Positions 52,627 through 62,619 of a stretch of 64,000 bases of DNA are shown in pieces. The notes under the pieces were generated by a model. That model saw only the letters and a list, made by a program, of their open reading frames with translations. It was not told the origin of the DNA and did not search any database. The stretch lies in assembly GCA_963575745.1 (NCBI GenBank), contig CAUYUJ010018716.1:1-64000 (forward strand). Reading direction: 5' to 3'. The stretch's first letter is position 1. Each line of letters begins with the position of its first letter. A program made the position numbers and the translations under genes. This stretch comes from Prorocentrum cordatum (taxonomy: Eukaryota; Sar; Dinophyceae; Prorocentrales; Prorocentraceae).

Positions 52627-54947
52627 CGTGATGGCGAGCACGTAGCCATCGTCCTGTAGTCGCCGATAAGCCGCCCAGGCTGGCGGGATCAGCTCGGCGG
52701 GCATCACGGCGACGTCGCCGCGCGGCCGCCACAGGGACGCGCCCGGGCATGGCGCGCGCACCCATTCCAGGGTCTCCACCAGCAGGTAGCTGGCGGCGCC
52801 AGCCTGCGCGCAGCAATGCACGATGTACGCCTCGCCGTCGCTCAGGAGAAAATCCTGAGGGCAGCAGCGCCTCGATTTTTTGGGGGCGCACGCATGTGCA
52901 CCCCTAAATGCCAAGGTTGGTTGCGCCGTCTGTCCTGGCTGCCGTGCATCTGGCCGTCGATCGACACCTCTCTGCTGGTCCACGTTTCAGCCCTGCGGAG
53001 GGGTTCCTCCTCCTCCTCCTTGTCCTCCTCCTCCTCCTGGCGGCAAGCCGCCTCGGCGGCAAACCGCCTTCCCCTCTCCCAGCCCATCTTCCTCCACAAA
53101 AGGGCATGCAAGGTTGCGCCCCGAGTGCCCGAACGCACTGTCCAGCTCTGGCGTGCGCCACGCTTTGGCGCGGGAGCGCGGCGCCTCCTTCGCTTCCTCC
53201 AGGAAGCAGGCGAGCGTCGCCGTCAAGGCCGACAGCTCGAAATTCGCAGGGTTGTCGATCTCCTGCGACTTGGGCCGAAGCAGGTTGTGCTTCCGCTCGA
53301 GCACGAAAGCGTCCAACCAGATGCCGTCCTCCGCAGGCTGGTCGGGGGCGTGCCGCAAATAATTGTGCTTCGGCTTGAACAGGGCTGGCCCGTGCGCGGC
53401 TTTGTGCAGCGCCAAGGAAGTCGAAACGGCCTTGTTCCAGACAGCTATCAAATTCGGCACGGCGCCGATCCTCAGGACGTAGCCGAACCGCCTGCCACCT
53501 AAGCGCTCGAGGACGCGCGCGGGCTGACGCGGTGCATCCTCGAACGCGCAGGCCAGCGTTTGCGTTTCAGCTGCGGCCGCATGTCCTTTTGCCCTGCATG
53601 TGCAATTCGAGCAACTTCGCCATCGCCTCGAACGACCGCGCCGCAGCGTTCGCCATGCCGCTGGGACGCAGCTCTGTGTGCACCCAATGACGAATCAAAG
53701 GGAACGCGGCCAAGCAATCCGACGCCTTGCCCACGAAGTGCGACGCCTTGCAGGTCGCTTTCTTCCGAGCCACGCTGAACAGAAACGCTGGCGGTTTCCT
53801 GCCGCGTCTGCCAGTCCGCCACGCCGAGCAGCGATCCCGCCACGTTCCCCGCGCGTCGGGGATGACATCCCCCACCGCCTTGAGGAGCGCAAAGATTTCG
53901 ACCTGCAAGGTCCCGCCGCTGGCCAGCATGGCATGCACGGGGTCCCTCGCGTATGTGCTCGGCGGCGCCGCCGTCCGCAACGCCTGGCGCGCCACCAGAG
54001 AACGGTCATCCAGAGCGATGCCCATTGCCGTCTCCTTCGGGGGCCGGAACATCAGGAGGGAAGGGGGGGGGGGCATCAGAGGGGGATCGATGGGAATGTT
54101 TTCCTCCCTGGCTCCAGTCTCTCGATGTTCGCTCTGGTTGTCGTGTCCCGCAGCGACGCCAAATCATCATATTGCTGCAAAAACTCGTCTGACGACAGCG
54201 GGTCAAAGCGCGACGAGTCAGCGCGCCAGAGAGGCACGAGGTAATCATCGTCGTCGTAGTCTGCAAGACATTCCGCCTGATCCAGCACAACGTTCTTGCG
54301 TTGCAAGCACGGTCTCAGACCTGCAGCGCCCTTGGTGCAGAATGTTTATTTTCCAGCCGGCTCGTCTGCAATCAAGCGGTGGAACTTGGCGAAAAAGTGC
54401 ACGCCGCCGATTGGCGCACCGTGCTCCGACAGACGCGCAAGGTGCCGATCGGCAGCCACGCAACCTCCTTCTGCAAGAAGGATCCGAACTCGAGGAAACT
54501 CGCATACCCCGCGAGCTGATTCCGACGATTATCTATCTTCAAGGCGTTGCCCACGCCAATGTCGTCGCAGTACAGCAAAAGCCTCCACGGCCGATCGCGC
54601 GACACAGGGAAACGGCGCATCGCTTCCCAAAGCATTGAACTCCAGAGAGGGCAGTCCGACAGGAGCCTCGGCATCAGCCGATGCGGCAGCGCCGCGCTCC
54701 ATCGGAAGGGCGTGCCGATCTTGGGCTGCAGCCGCACTGCGCTGGTGAGATCGGCCGCGGATGCCGTCTGCGATCGCTGCATGGCCCGAGCGCTCACGTC
54801 GATAGCATCGCCCGCGCCGTCGCCATGGCCAAGCGTAGTCACGATTCGCTCGAGCAAAGCCGCGGACGCGCCGCGCAGGGCCAGACACTGTTGCAGTCGA
54901 GCCCGCTGCTCCACCTGCTTGTCCACCTGCAGGGCGCGTTTCCCCAT
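52627..54947 (-). pseudogene. Second transposase-like multicopy gene, decayed
   Basis: Start ATG 54947 (MGKRALQVDKQVEQRARLQQ). The first segment reads 191 codons, with RPWRLLLYCDDIGVGNALKI (about residues 119-138) and YASFLEFGSFLQKEVAWLPI. The frame then changes near 54420. GGVHFFAKFHRLIADE and, after TAA at 54346-54348, TFCTKGAAGLRPCL continue. Then DYLVPLWRADSSRFDPLSSD, a shift near 54080, YARDPVHAMLASGG (about 53945), KPKHNYLRHAPDQPAEDGIW and LDAFVLERKHNLLRPKSQEI (about 53370-53280), a probable intron or GGA insertion (53000-53050), and the C-terminal SDGEAYIVHCCAQAGAASYL ending at 52624. The motifs in this order recall a large dinoflagellate family, probably transposon-derived, that I cannot place in a named superfamily. 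Some shifts may be introns; TAA is a true stop in the inferred frame. Confidence 0.6.
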
Positions 54948-54959
54948 TGCGCCGACGCC

Positions 54960-55429
54960 CGCGCGCGGGAGGGGCGGGGGCGGGGGGCAGCGCGAGGCCC
55001 AGCGCGGTTGAGAAAAACGAATTGCAGCCAGAGAGACGGAAGTGGAGGCGGGAATGGATCGCGGGGCGGAGTAGCCGCCGAAGGGCATGGCGGCGTAGCC
55101 GCCTGAAGGGTCGGGAGGGGCGGCGTAGCCGCCGAAGAGCGTGGGGGCGGGGGGGCATGGGGGGAGGGGGGAGGGGTGGGGGGGTGGGGTGGGGGAGATT
55201 GCGGAGGCGCGAAGTGAGCGTAGCAACGGAGCTTGCAAGGGGGATTTCTTTTTCTCGCGCGCAGCCGTTTATAGCCAAGCCCAGGTTTCAAGCTCGGAGA
55301 CGGGCGCGGCTGGCGGCTCTTAGTGCGGGTGCGCGTGCTGCCTCCAACTCCTCATCCCCCTCCTCCTCCTCTTCGTCCTCCCTCCTCTTCCTCCTCATCC
55401 TCCTCTATCGGCCCAGCTCCGATCGCCGC
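54960..55429. repeat. Upstream spacer with GGCGG palindromes and G-rich tract
   Basis: GGCGGAGTAGCCGCC, GGCGGCGTAGCCGCC (twice) and relatives lie at 55070-55140. G-rich text lies at 55141-55200 and TCC repeats at 55360-55410. It may hold the promoter of the gene at 54947, but no known element is visible. Confidence 0.6.
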
Positions 55430-55729
55430 TCAGCTCCCCTGGTGCGGCTGGCGGCAGAAGTACCGAATACTGCCTGGGATGTCCTTCGCCGTCTTCTTCG
55501 ACATCTCAAGCGTCATCTTGCCCTTCTCCTCGGTACGGCGCGCCTCCTCCATCATCTGCCGCGCCTGGTCGATGAACATCTGGCCCTTGACTCCAACGGC
55601 GCGTGCATGGCGGCAACGATTGCGCCACTCGATGAACCGCACCACCATGGTCGCCCAGCTCCAAGCACTGCCATCCGTCGCGATGAGCTCAAAGTCATCG
55701 GCGTCGTACTTTCCCGCGATGCTCGCCAT
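55430..55729 (-). CDS. Small helical protein, 99 aa
   Basis: MASIAGKYDADDFELIATDG, SAWSWATMVVRFIEWRNRCR, then a charged helix (FIDQARQMMEEARRTEEKGK) ending YFCRQPHQGS. No known domain is seen. It is co-oriented with its neighbours. Natural composition, a clear ATG and a clear stop favour a real gene or exon. Confidence 0.5.
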   Translation of the reverse strand: MASIAGKYDADDFELIATDGSAWSWATMVVRFIEWRNRCRHARAVGVKGQMFIDQARQMMEEARRTEEKGKMTLEMSKKTAKDIPGSIRYFCRQPHQGS

Positions 55730-55848
55730 AGCGGCGCATGACCTCGAAGGGGGCGCGACCCGAGCGGCTCTCCTGGAGCCACAACGGCTACGGATGAGGG
55801 GTGGGACGGTGGCAGATCATGTCATTGGGAAACGCGACTGAACGGTGC

Positions 55849-56069
55849 GAGCGCGATGGGCAGCAACAGCGGCATCTCCGCCAAATGAAGGCAAGGCGGC
55901 ATGTCCGCCAAGGGCTGGCGAGGGTGGAAAGGCGGCATCCCCGCCAAACGAAGGGCTGCGGTGGCAACGAGTGGGATGGCGATGGCAACGAAGAAATGTT
56001 TTTTCACCAACAATAACAATTGTACGAACTCACACACCTCGTCATGAGCGGCCCAACTGCCGCCCCTGC
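55849..56069. repeat. 221-bp direct repeat, copy A
   Basis: Nearly identical to 56236-56456. It contains three GGCGG-N5-CCGCC palindromes, an AT-rich AACAATAACAATTGTACGAA and GCGGCCCAACTGCCGCCCCT. Together the two copies bracket the exon-like segment at 56070-56235. Confidence 0.85.
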
Positions 56070-56235
56070 CAAGGAGCTGCCTCGCCTCTGCTTCGTCTCC
56101 GACCGCCAATCGATGGGATTCCCAACGGTGTCGCTGGCCTTCGCGAGCCACAGCTCGCGCGGTGGGATCTCGAGCAGGACGCGCTCGAGCAGGAGGGAGT
56201 TCTGCAAGCGTTTCGCCTCGCCAAGTGAGGCATCG
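56070..56235 (-). CDS. Exon-like segment with VGNPIDWRSE module, between direct repeats
   Basis: The minus strand reads LGEAKRLQNSLLLERVLLEI, PPRELWLAKASDTVGNPIDW and RSETKQRRG. The same VGNPIDWRSE module, conserved also in DNA (TCGATGGGATTCCCAACG on plus), occurs in the gene at 60868-61915. Flanks are the two copies of the 221-bp repeat, which look like intron or spacer. It may be a captured or duplicated exon; host gene unknown. Confidence 0.5.
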
Positions 56236-56456
56236 GAGCGCGATGAGCAGCAAAGGCGGCATCTCCGCCAAATGAAGGCAAGGCGGCATGTCCGCCAAGG
56301 GCTTGCGAGAGTGGAAAGGCGGCATCCCCGCCAAACGAAAGGCTGCTGTGGTAACGAGCGGGATGGCGATGACAACGGAGACATGTTTTTTTCACTAACA
56401 ATAACAATTGTACGAAATCACACACCTCGTCATGAGCGGCCCAACTGCCGCCCCTG
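56236..56456. repeat. 221-bp direct repeat, copy B
   Basis: A copy of 55849-56069 with a few substitutions. The step between the copies is 387 bp. Confidence 0.85.
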
Positions 56457-56560
56457 CTCACGAGCGGCCCAGCGGCCGCGGCTTATTCGGGACCCAGTCC
56501 ACCTGCTAGGGCACATTTTTCAGGCCGTACTTCATGAGGCACTGGGCCACCATGGGGCGC

Positions 56561-58529
56561 TCAGGTGCTGTGCTTCTGCGCCTCCTTGAGCATCCCCGCG
56601 ATGGCCCTCGCCGCCGAGCTCGCATCCTTCTGGATGCTGATGGCCTCGTCCTGCGTGGTCCTCAACGCCACGCCGCTGTGCGCGCGCTTCTGCGCCACCG
56701 CCTTCATGACTGCCGCAGACTTCCTCGCCGCCTTCGCGTTCTTCACAGCCCATGGCGGCGCCTTGTCCGCCCTCTCATGCTCGAGGTACCCGTCCAGCTC
56801 TGTCTCGAGCCTCGTTGCGGTGCCGATCCACTTCAGCGCCAGGTTCTTCTCCTGCGTCTCCTTCTTGGCCTGCTCGGCCTTCTCCTTCGCCTCCTGCCGC
56901 CCCCGCTCCTTCTCAGCGCCCTTATCCCTGCGGAGCCTTCGGGGTTGTCCGAAAATGACAACACTTCGAGCCGAGCGAAATCAATAACCCGATCCGAACC
57001 TGAAGAGTTGAACGGAAACCGAAAACGAATGCGAAGCCCAGGCGACACCCCTGCGTTGAAGCCCCAAACGGCCTGCTCTTGCTCCTGTCCTTGCTCTTGC
57101 CGCGGCTCTTGCTCCTGCCCTTGCGGCGGCTCTTGCTCCTGTCGCGGTCGCCGCGCGAGCGGCTCCTGCTGCGGTTGGTGTCGCGACGTCTGTCGCGGCG
57201 TCTGCTCCTGCTGTCGCGCCTGCCCCTGCTGTCGCGCCTGCTCATGCTGCGCCTCCTCCTCCTGCGGCTGTCAGACCTGCGCCTGCGGCGCCGCCTGGAT
57301 CTGGACATGTCGCTCTCGTCGCTTGTGTCGCCCTTGTCGCCGCCGTGCTCTGCGACGCCCGTCGAGGCCGCTGCCCGCGGGCCGCTCTGCTTCGCCTGCG
57401 TCTTCTTATCGGTGCACAGCTCGTTGCGCACTGCGGCCTCCACTGCCTCGCTCCAGGCCGCCTCCAATTGCGGCCTGTGCGTCCACTCCCCGAGATCAGG
57501 GTTCCACCTCTTATCCTGCACATTATCTTCGATCTTTTTCGCGTCGAAGCCGTCGTGCGCCCACTTCCTCAGCGGAAGGTACTTGCCACCCTTGCGGACG
57601 CGCTCCTCCTCCATCCGTTGGACAGTGATTGAGCTGACCACGAAGGCTTCAATGCGATCGAGGTTCGACAGCCCAGGATCTTCTGCCAGATCCTTGTAGA
57701 ACTGCTGCTCGAACTCACTCTTAATTTTAGCGAAACACTTTGGCGGCCACTGTCCGAACCTCCGAGAAAGGCGCACCCCGTTCGTGTTGCACGCGTCGCA
57801 CTGGTAAGTCGACTGACCCTTCGCTCTGATCTTGTAGTTGCACTCTTTTGCCGTGCGACAGCAGCGGTTGCAACGCACGATGCTATCCCCGATGCCATGC
57901 ACATCCACGAGCTCCCCTACCTGGGGAGTGCCTGCTGGCGGATCGTCCTGAGCTGCCTCCTCCTCCTCCGCCTGCGGCGCTGCCGCCTCGGGCGAGCGCT
58001 TTTCCTTCGCATGTGCAGCATCGGGCGAGTGCCTCTCAACCTTGGCTACCACGCCCTGCGGTGGGGCCTCTTCCTCCTCAAGCTCGCGCATGGCACTCTC
58101 GAGCTCATCCTGTTTGACGCCGAGCTCGGAACCAATCTCGTCGCCGCGCTCCTCGGGGCCCGATGCCGCCTCTGACGCTGCGTCGTCCGGCTCTGGTGGC
58201 AAAGCCGCTGCGCCCTGAGGAGGCAGTTCCTCGGCGGGAGCTGCGGCTGACGCAGCTTTGCGAGCCGTCCTCCTCAACGCTGCGGGGTGTTTACCTTTGC
58301 CCTTGCCTTTGCTTTTCCCGCGCGCCTTCAGCGGCCCTGCATCGGTCAATGCGAGCGGCGGCGCGAGCTGTCCAGTCAGTGTCATCTGCGTCCCCGATGG
58401 CTTAGCTTTCCCACGGGGCTTCGCTGCGGGCGCCTTGGTCATCCCCCCCTTGTTTTTCGGCCTGGCTGCTCCGAACATCAGTGCCAGAGAATGCTGCCGG
58501 TGATCTTCAGCGGGCGGCGCCCCCGCCAT
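56561..58529 (-). CDS. Zinc-ribbon-like / RS-rich protein (two exons)
   Basis: Exon 1 from ATG 58529 (MAGAPPAEDHRQHSLALMFG). It has a basic Lys/Gly tail (residues 30-80), an acidic coiled stretch (110-200), then C220-x2-C223 and C244-x2-C247 in a likely zinc ribbon (RAKGQSTYQCDACNTNGVRL), LSRRFGQWPPKCFAKIKSEF, and an Arg/Ser-rich domain (about 408-490). The frame stays open to 56922, but the last 45 codons are not protein-like. Coding character resumes in another frame at about 56935 after CCGCAG, with charged helical text (EKERGRQEAKEKAEQAKKET) ending at stop 56561. A short intron of about 100-130 bp, near 57060 to 56938, is inferred. RS and zinc-ribbon modules suggest RNA or DNA binding. 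It is a family I recall only from dinoflagellates. Confidence 0.65.
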
Positions 58530-58888
58530 GGCGGCGTGACTGCCTTGACGCGCGAGAAGCCGCGCGTCGCGCGCGGCCGCGTGCTGTCGAGAGAACTGCT
58601 GCCAAGATGAGATGGACGCGAAGCGATGACGAAGTAAACGCGCGGTAAGTGAGGCGGGGTAGCCGCCAGCGGACTAGCCGCTTCAAAGGTGGAGGGAGGG
58701 GTGGAGGGAAGTATGAAGGGGGCGGCATATCCGCCAGCGGACTCGCCGCTTGAGAGGGTGCAGGGGTGCGGCGAGGGAGGCGGATTGGCCGCCAGCGGAC
58801 TAGCCGCTCGAAGCGTGGCGGACGCACGAGGTGATGCGGATACTGAAATGAATTGCGCGTAGCATGACAACCACGCAAAACTGACATC
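58530..58888. repeat. Spacer with GGCGG-N5-CCGCC palindromes and AGCGGACTAGCCGCT
   Basis: Units of about 75 bp at 58650, 58720 and 58780 combine GGCGGNNTNNCCGCC with AGCGGACT(A/C)GCCGCT. GGCGGCATATCCGCC is at 58721-58735. Confidence 0.7.
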
Positions 58889-59036
58889 ATGTTATCATTT
58901 GTTATCATATGTTATCAGGCGTGTGATAACACCATGATAACACCTGATAACACCTGATAGCATGTTATCAGGTGTTATCATGTGTTATCAGGTGTTATCA
59001 GGCGCGTGGTAACATCTGATAACATATGATAACATC
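58889..59036. repeat. Phased GTTATCA/TGATAAC palindromic array
   Basis: GTTATCA at 58891, 58901 and 58911; TGATAAC at 58924, 58935 and 58945 (variant at 58955); GTTATCA at 58964, 58974, 58984 and 58994; variant at 59007, then TGATAAC at 59017 and 59027. Spacing is 9-13 bp, mostly 10 bp, and the block order 3-4-4-3 is symmetric around about 58962. It forms a sharply AT-rich island in GC-rich DNA between two divergently spaced genes of one strand. Confidence 0.9.
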
Positions 59037-59039
59037 CAA

Positions 59040-59720
59040 CGTATTTTTGCCACGAGCACGGCGGCGGCGCAGCGGCACGTCCGCCGAGTTATTAAGCGGA
59101 GCAGCAGGGGCGGAGAGGCGCCTTGCGCTACCGACCGCGGAAGGCGCCGCGCGCTTCAAACCGCTGCCTGAGCGGCAGCGAAGAGACGGGCGAGCGCGGA
59201 AGCGAGGCGCGCTGCCTGAGCGCAGCGAAGAGACGGGCGAGCGCGCGCGAACGGGGCGCGCTGCCTGAGCGTCATCATATGCAAGGCGATGGGGGGGTGG
59301 GCGGACATGGCGATGCAGCGCATCCAAAAATAGCCGCACTCATTCTTATGCGGATGCAGTTTTCTCCATCCAACCCTTTTGCCAAATCCCATCCAACCGC
59401 CCACCTGTCTTATCCGCCAAAGTTCCCTCACCTTCCTCCCGCTCCGCTCGTCCACTCGCCCCCATATCGCCTTGCATTGGGGGGCGGCTACTCGGCCGCC
59501 TGCGTGGCCAAAATTCACCTCGGCGTGGCGGCCTTCACGAATTGAGTGCGGATGGAGTGTGTGGGGTGTCCTAATTTGTTCTGACACAGGGGTGTGGATT
59601 GAAATTGCGTTGGAGGAGTGGGAGGGGGGCGTGTAGGGCCGACGCGTCGCGCCGCCTGCGCGAATGAGGCTACTGATGCTGAGGCGACATCAGTGCTGCC
59701 AGCCGTGCACCTGCACCTCA
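59040..59720. repeat. Spacer with GCTGCCTGAGCG tandem repeat
   Basis: GCTGCCTGAGCG ... AGCGAAGAGACGGGCGAGCG units of about 50 bp at 59162-59275 (two and a half copies). The rest is unrecognised. Confidence 0.6.
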
Positions 59721-60362
59721 CTACGAGGTCGCGTTGCGCACCAGCCAGCTCGCGAGCACGTCCTCGCACTCGGCGATGCATTGCTCCTCTTGGCGGAAAG
59801 CGTTCACCGCGCGCTCCGCTATCTGGGCGCACATCTGCGTCGCAGTACGCGCGCGGCGCAACGAGTCGAGCACAGCCTGGCACTGGGTGCCGTTGAGCAC
59901 CACGATGCTATCGGGCGACATCTGGCTGGCCAGCGCCGTGGATATCCTCATGCCCGCCGTGGCTGCGGACGAAGCGGCGCCTGAGGATCCGCTGCCCTCC
60001 GATAACGCGTCCTTCAGCTGGTGCGAGCGCTCCGCGCGGGATTGTGGAGGGATTGGCGCCAGCTCGACCTTCGGCGCCCCCATGCGCCTTTTGACGGAGC
60101 CCCAGTTGGCCTTCTCCTCCTCGCATTGGTGCCACTCCGCGAGGTCGACTTCCCAAGTGTCGGGAACGACTGCGGGAGCCGCTGCCTCCGCGTCGCTCTC
60201 GCTCAAGTCGTGGTACGGCGACGCGCGAAGGTGGTTCGCAAGCTTGCCCCTGGCCACCTCCTCTGTCTCTCCCTGGAACCACTTGCCGCCCCTTTTGCAG
60301 ACGCTGCTCTGTGGGCACTTGAAGCCGAACATGATGGACTTCTCGCCCTGCTGGCCTGCCAT
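59721..60362 (-). CDS. C2H2-like zinc-binding protein, 213 aa
   Basis: MAGQQGEKSIMFGFKCPQSS. C16-x5-C22 with H44-x6-H51 (KWFQGETEEV, LANHLRASPYH) is compatible with a C2H2-type zinc site. The middle is acidic with WEVDLAEWHQCEEEKANWGS. The C-terminal half (about 150-205) is helical (VLNGTQCQAVLDSLRRARTA, AERAVNAFRQEEQCIAECED). I recall the FKCP...W.GET...HL..S.YH pattern from multicopy dinoflagellate proteins without known function. It is intact, with clear ATG and stop. Co-oriented neighbours and palindromes in both spacers tie it to module B. Confidence 0.65.
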   Translation of the reverse strand: MAGQQGEKSIMFGFKCPQSSVCKRGGKWFQGETEEVARGKLANHLRASPYHDLSESDAEAAAPAVVPDTWEVDLAEWHQCEEEKANWGSVKRRMGAPKVELAPIPPQSRAERSHQLKDALSEGSGSSGAASSAATAGMRISTALASQMSPDSIVVLNGTQCQAVLDSLRRARTATQMCAQIAERAVNAFRQEEQCIAECEDVLASWLVRNATS

Positions 60363-60867
60363 GGCAGCGACGCTGCCGAGCCGCGAGCCGCGGCTAGCAC
60401 AGAAGCCGCTGGGCCGCGAGCCTGCGCGCGCTTAGATTCGGGCCGATACAGCGCCCCAACAACAAAAACATACCTGTGCGAGAGGCGCGGTGGCATCGCA
60501 AATTTCGGGATGACAGCAGGCGGCGGCGGCGGCGGCGTTTTAGCCGCCAATGGAGGGCTCAGGGCGGCGTGGCCGCCAAGGGAGGCCTCAGGGCGGTTTA
60601 GCCGCCAATGGATAGCTCAGGGAAGGACTGGTGTTTTTTTTTCTCCAACCGCATAGAACAAACCCGATGCGCCGATGCTCTTATCTGAACGGCGGTTGTC
60701 CGCCAGGCGGGGAGAGGCGGCGCGTCCGCCAATGAGATAGATCGGCAACGAAGAGAGGGGAGGATAGATGAGATGAGACGAGGCGGGGAGAGGCGGCGCG
60801 TCAGCTATCCGCGCTCGACTTACAGAGGCTATGCACCTCAGCCCGCCTGCAGGTCCACACGATCACC
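60363..60867. repeat. Spacer with GGCGG-N5-CCGCC palindromes
   Basis: GGCGGCGTGGCCGCC, GGCGGTTTAGCCGCC and related motifs at 60535-60612, GGCGGTTGTCCGCC near 60693, GGCGGCGCGTCCGCC near 60717. GAGGCGGGGAGAGGCGGCGC is duplicated at about 60705 and 60780. Confidence 0.7.
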
Positions 60868-61915
60868 CTACAAGAGGACATTTGGGCGGGTGGGCGGACG
60901 CGGCTTCGCTGGCGGTGGTGCCATCTTGCTTGTCGGCTGCAGCCGACTCCTTGCCCTCGGCTGCACCATGCTGGTCTTCCCTGCTGGCGGCTGCATGGTC
61001 TTCGGCGGCGGCGGCCCCATGGCCTTCCGCGGCGGAGGCGGAGCTGGAGGGTTCATCTTGCCAGTGGCCCTCCACGGCGCCTGCTGAGGCAGCGTCTTGG
61101 GCAAGTTCGGCGCCTTGGGCTCCCGCGGCATCAGCTGAGGCCTGGGGACGTGCGCCTCGCGCACCCGCGGCGCTGCCTTGCTGCCGTGTAGCTTCGCATA
61201 CATCTCGCGCTTTGCGCCACCTCGGTTCCCCCAGCGCTTCGCACTGGCGCGCCACGCCTGGCCCTGCCACGTCTGCGGCCCGCCCATGGCGGGGCCAGGC
61301 GGGCCGCGGTCGCGGAACTTCTTGTAGTCGTACTTCATCTGGTACTCCTTGAGCACGGCGAGCACGTTCTCCGATCGCCAGTCGATGGGATTCCCAACGG
61401 GGTCGCTCAGCCATGCTCGCAGCTGCGTCCTGAACGCCTCCACCGCGCTGGGAGGCGCCTCCACCGCCTCGGGGGGCTCCTCCACCACAGGCGTCGCGCT
61501 CCGCATGTGCGACGCGAGCTCCTGCACGAGAGCTGAGGGCGGGGTGGCGCGGAAAGGCCGCTGCCGCGGGTCCCGCGGCGGCGACGTCGGCCCCCGCCTG
61601 CGCGGCGGCGTCGTCGGTGCCCGCGGGCTGATCGATCGCGCTGGCTGCGCCGCCAACGTGGGCGCGTTGGCTGGCTGACTGCCGCTGGCGGAGGAAGACC
61701 GATCCCCTGCGTTGTTGTCCACGCCCGCAAGGTCGGAGAGCAACTGCATCGCTGGCCCGAACATCTCCTGCGCCGAATCGCCAAAACAGTTCGACCGAGA
61801 GCGGCCAGCCAGTTTCGCGCGCGATGCGCGCGCCCCTGGCGACCGCACGCGGGGCCACTTGTTTTGCCGATGCAGCTGCCTCCAACGCGTCGAACGCGCT
61901 GCCGCTGTCTGCCAT
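60868..61915 (-). CDS. Proline/lysine-rich protein with VGNPIDWRSE module
   Basis: ATG 61915 (MADSGSAFDALEAAASAKQV). Coding character moves to a second frame near 61790 (FGDSAQEMFGPAMQLLSDLA), by an intron or a one-base shift. Pro/Arg-rich text follows, then HMRSATPVVEEPPEAVEAPP, LRAWLSDPVGNPIDWRSENV, LAVLKEYQMKYDYKKFRDRG and a Pro-rich tail ending at 60868. The DPVGNPIDWRSE module is shared with 56070-56235. No enzymatic domain is seen. The frame change leaves open whether this copy is functional. Confidence 0.5.
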
Positions 61916-61919
61916 GGCC

Positions 61920-62570
61920 GCGGCCGCAGTGCGAGGCGCCGAGCGCGACGCGGTGGCTGCGGCGCAGCCTCGGCGCGCGGGCCCCAGCCCCCGCGTCGGC
62001 GCGAAAGGGGGGGCCGACCCCGCGCGAGCTCGCGGGCACCCGCGGGCCGCGGGCTTGAACCGAAATGGAATCGGACGCGGAAGCGAGACTTCGGGAGGAG
62101 GGGGAGGGGGTTGCCCATGGACCCATTGAAGTCTTGGAGCTCCTCGAGCCCTCGGGGGCCTCTCAGAAGGGCCCCGCTGGTTCTTGCGACGGGGTCTCGG
62201 GGGAGGGGGCAGAGTGAGGGTGGCATTGGGAACCAGAAATATAAGTGAACTGGCGTCCCTTTGAATGTGCAGGTCTTGGTTCACTTGTTTTCGTCGTTAA
62301 AAGGGCGGTGGCAACGTCAGTGCCTTCGCGCGCGCCCAGGCCATTCTGGGTGAACGCCTTCGCCGTTCGAGCAGTGGGCGTCTCCCCGACGTTAGTTGGC
62401 GTGGGATCCAGTGCCTGACAGCGGAGAGGGGGGCGCAGGGACGTGGCGCGGGGGCGCGGAGTGGGCCGAGTAGGGGAGGGGGGCGGCGGCATGTCCGCCT
62501 GAAGGGCGGAGGAGCGCAAAGGGGTGGGGCGGGGGCGGCATATCCGCCACGAGTTGGAAGGTGAGAAGGC
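61920..62570. repeat. GC-rich spacer with palindromes
   Basis: GGCGGCATGTCCGCC (62485-62499) and GGCGGCATATCCGCC (62534-62548). Open frames at 61920-62280 are GC artefacts or part of an upstream exon of the gene at 61915. Confidence 0.5.
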
Positions 62571-62580
62571 TGAGCTACAA

Positions 62581-62614
62581 GGCGGCATATCCGCCACGAG
62601 GCGGCATATCCGCC
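62581..62614. repeat. Two perfect GGCGGCATATCCGCC palindromes
   Basis: Exact copies at 62581-62595 and 62600-62614, with ACGAG after the first and ACGAC after the second; 62534-62548 is also followed by ACGAG. Confidence 0.85.
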
Positions 62615-62619
62615 ACGAC

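Noticed and set aside
56922-57060. C-terminal 45 codons of the RS-rich protein frame
   Set aside because: Composition changes sharply and coding character resumes in another frame after an acceptor-like CCGCAG, so this is more likely an intron.
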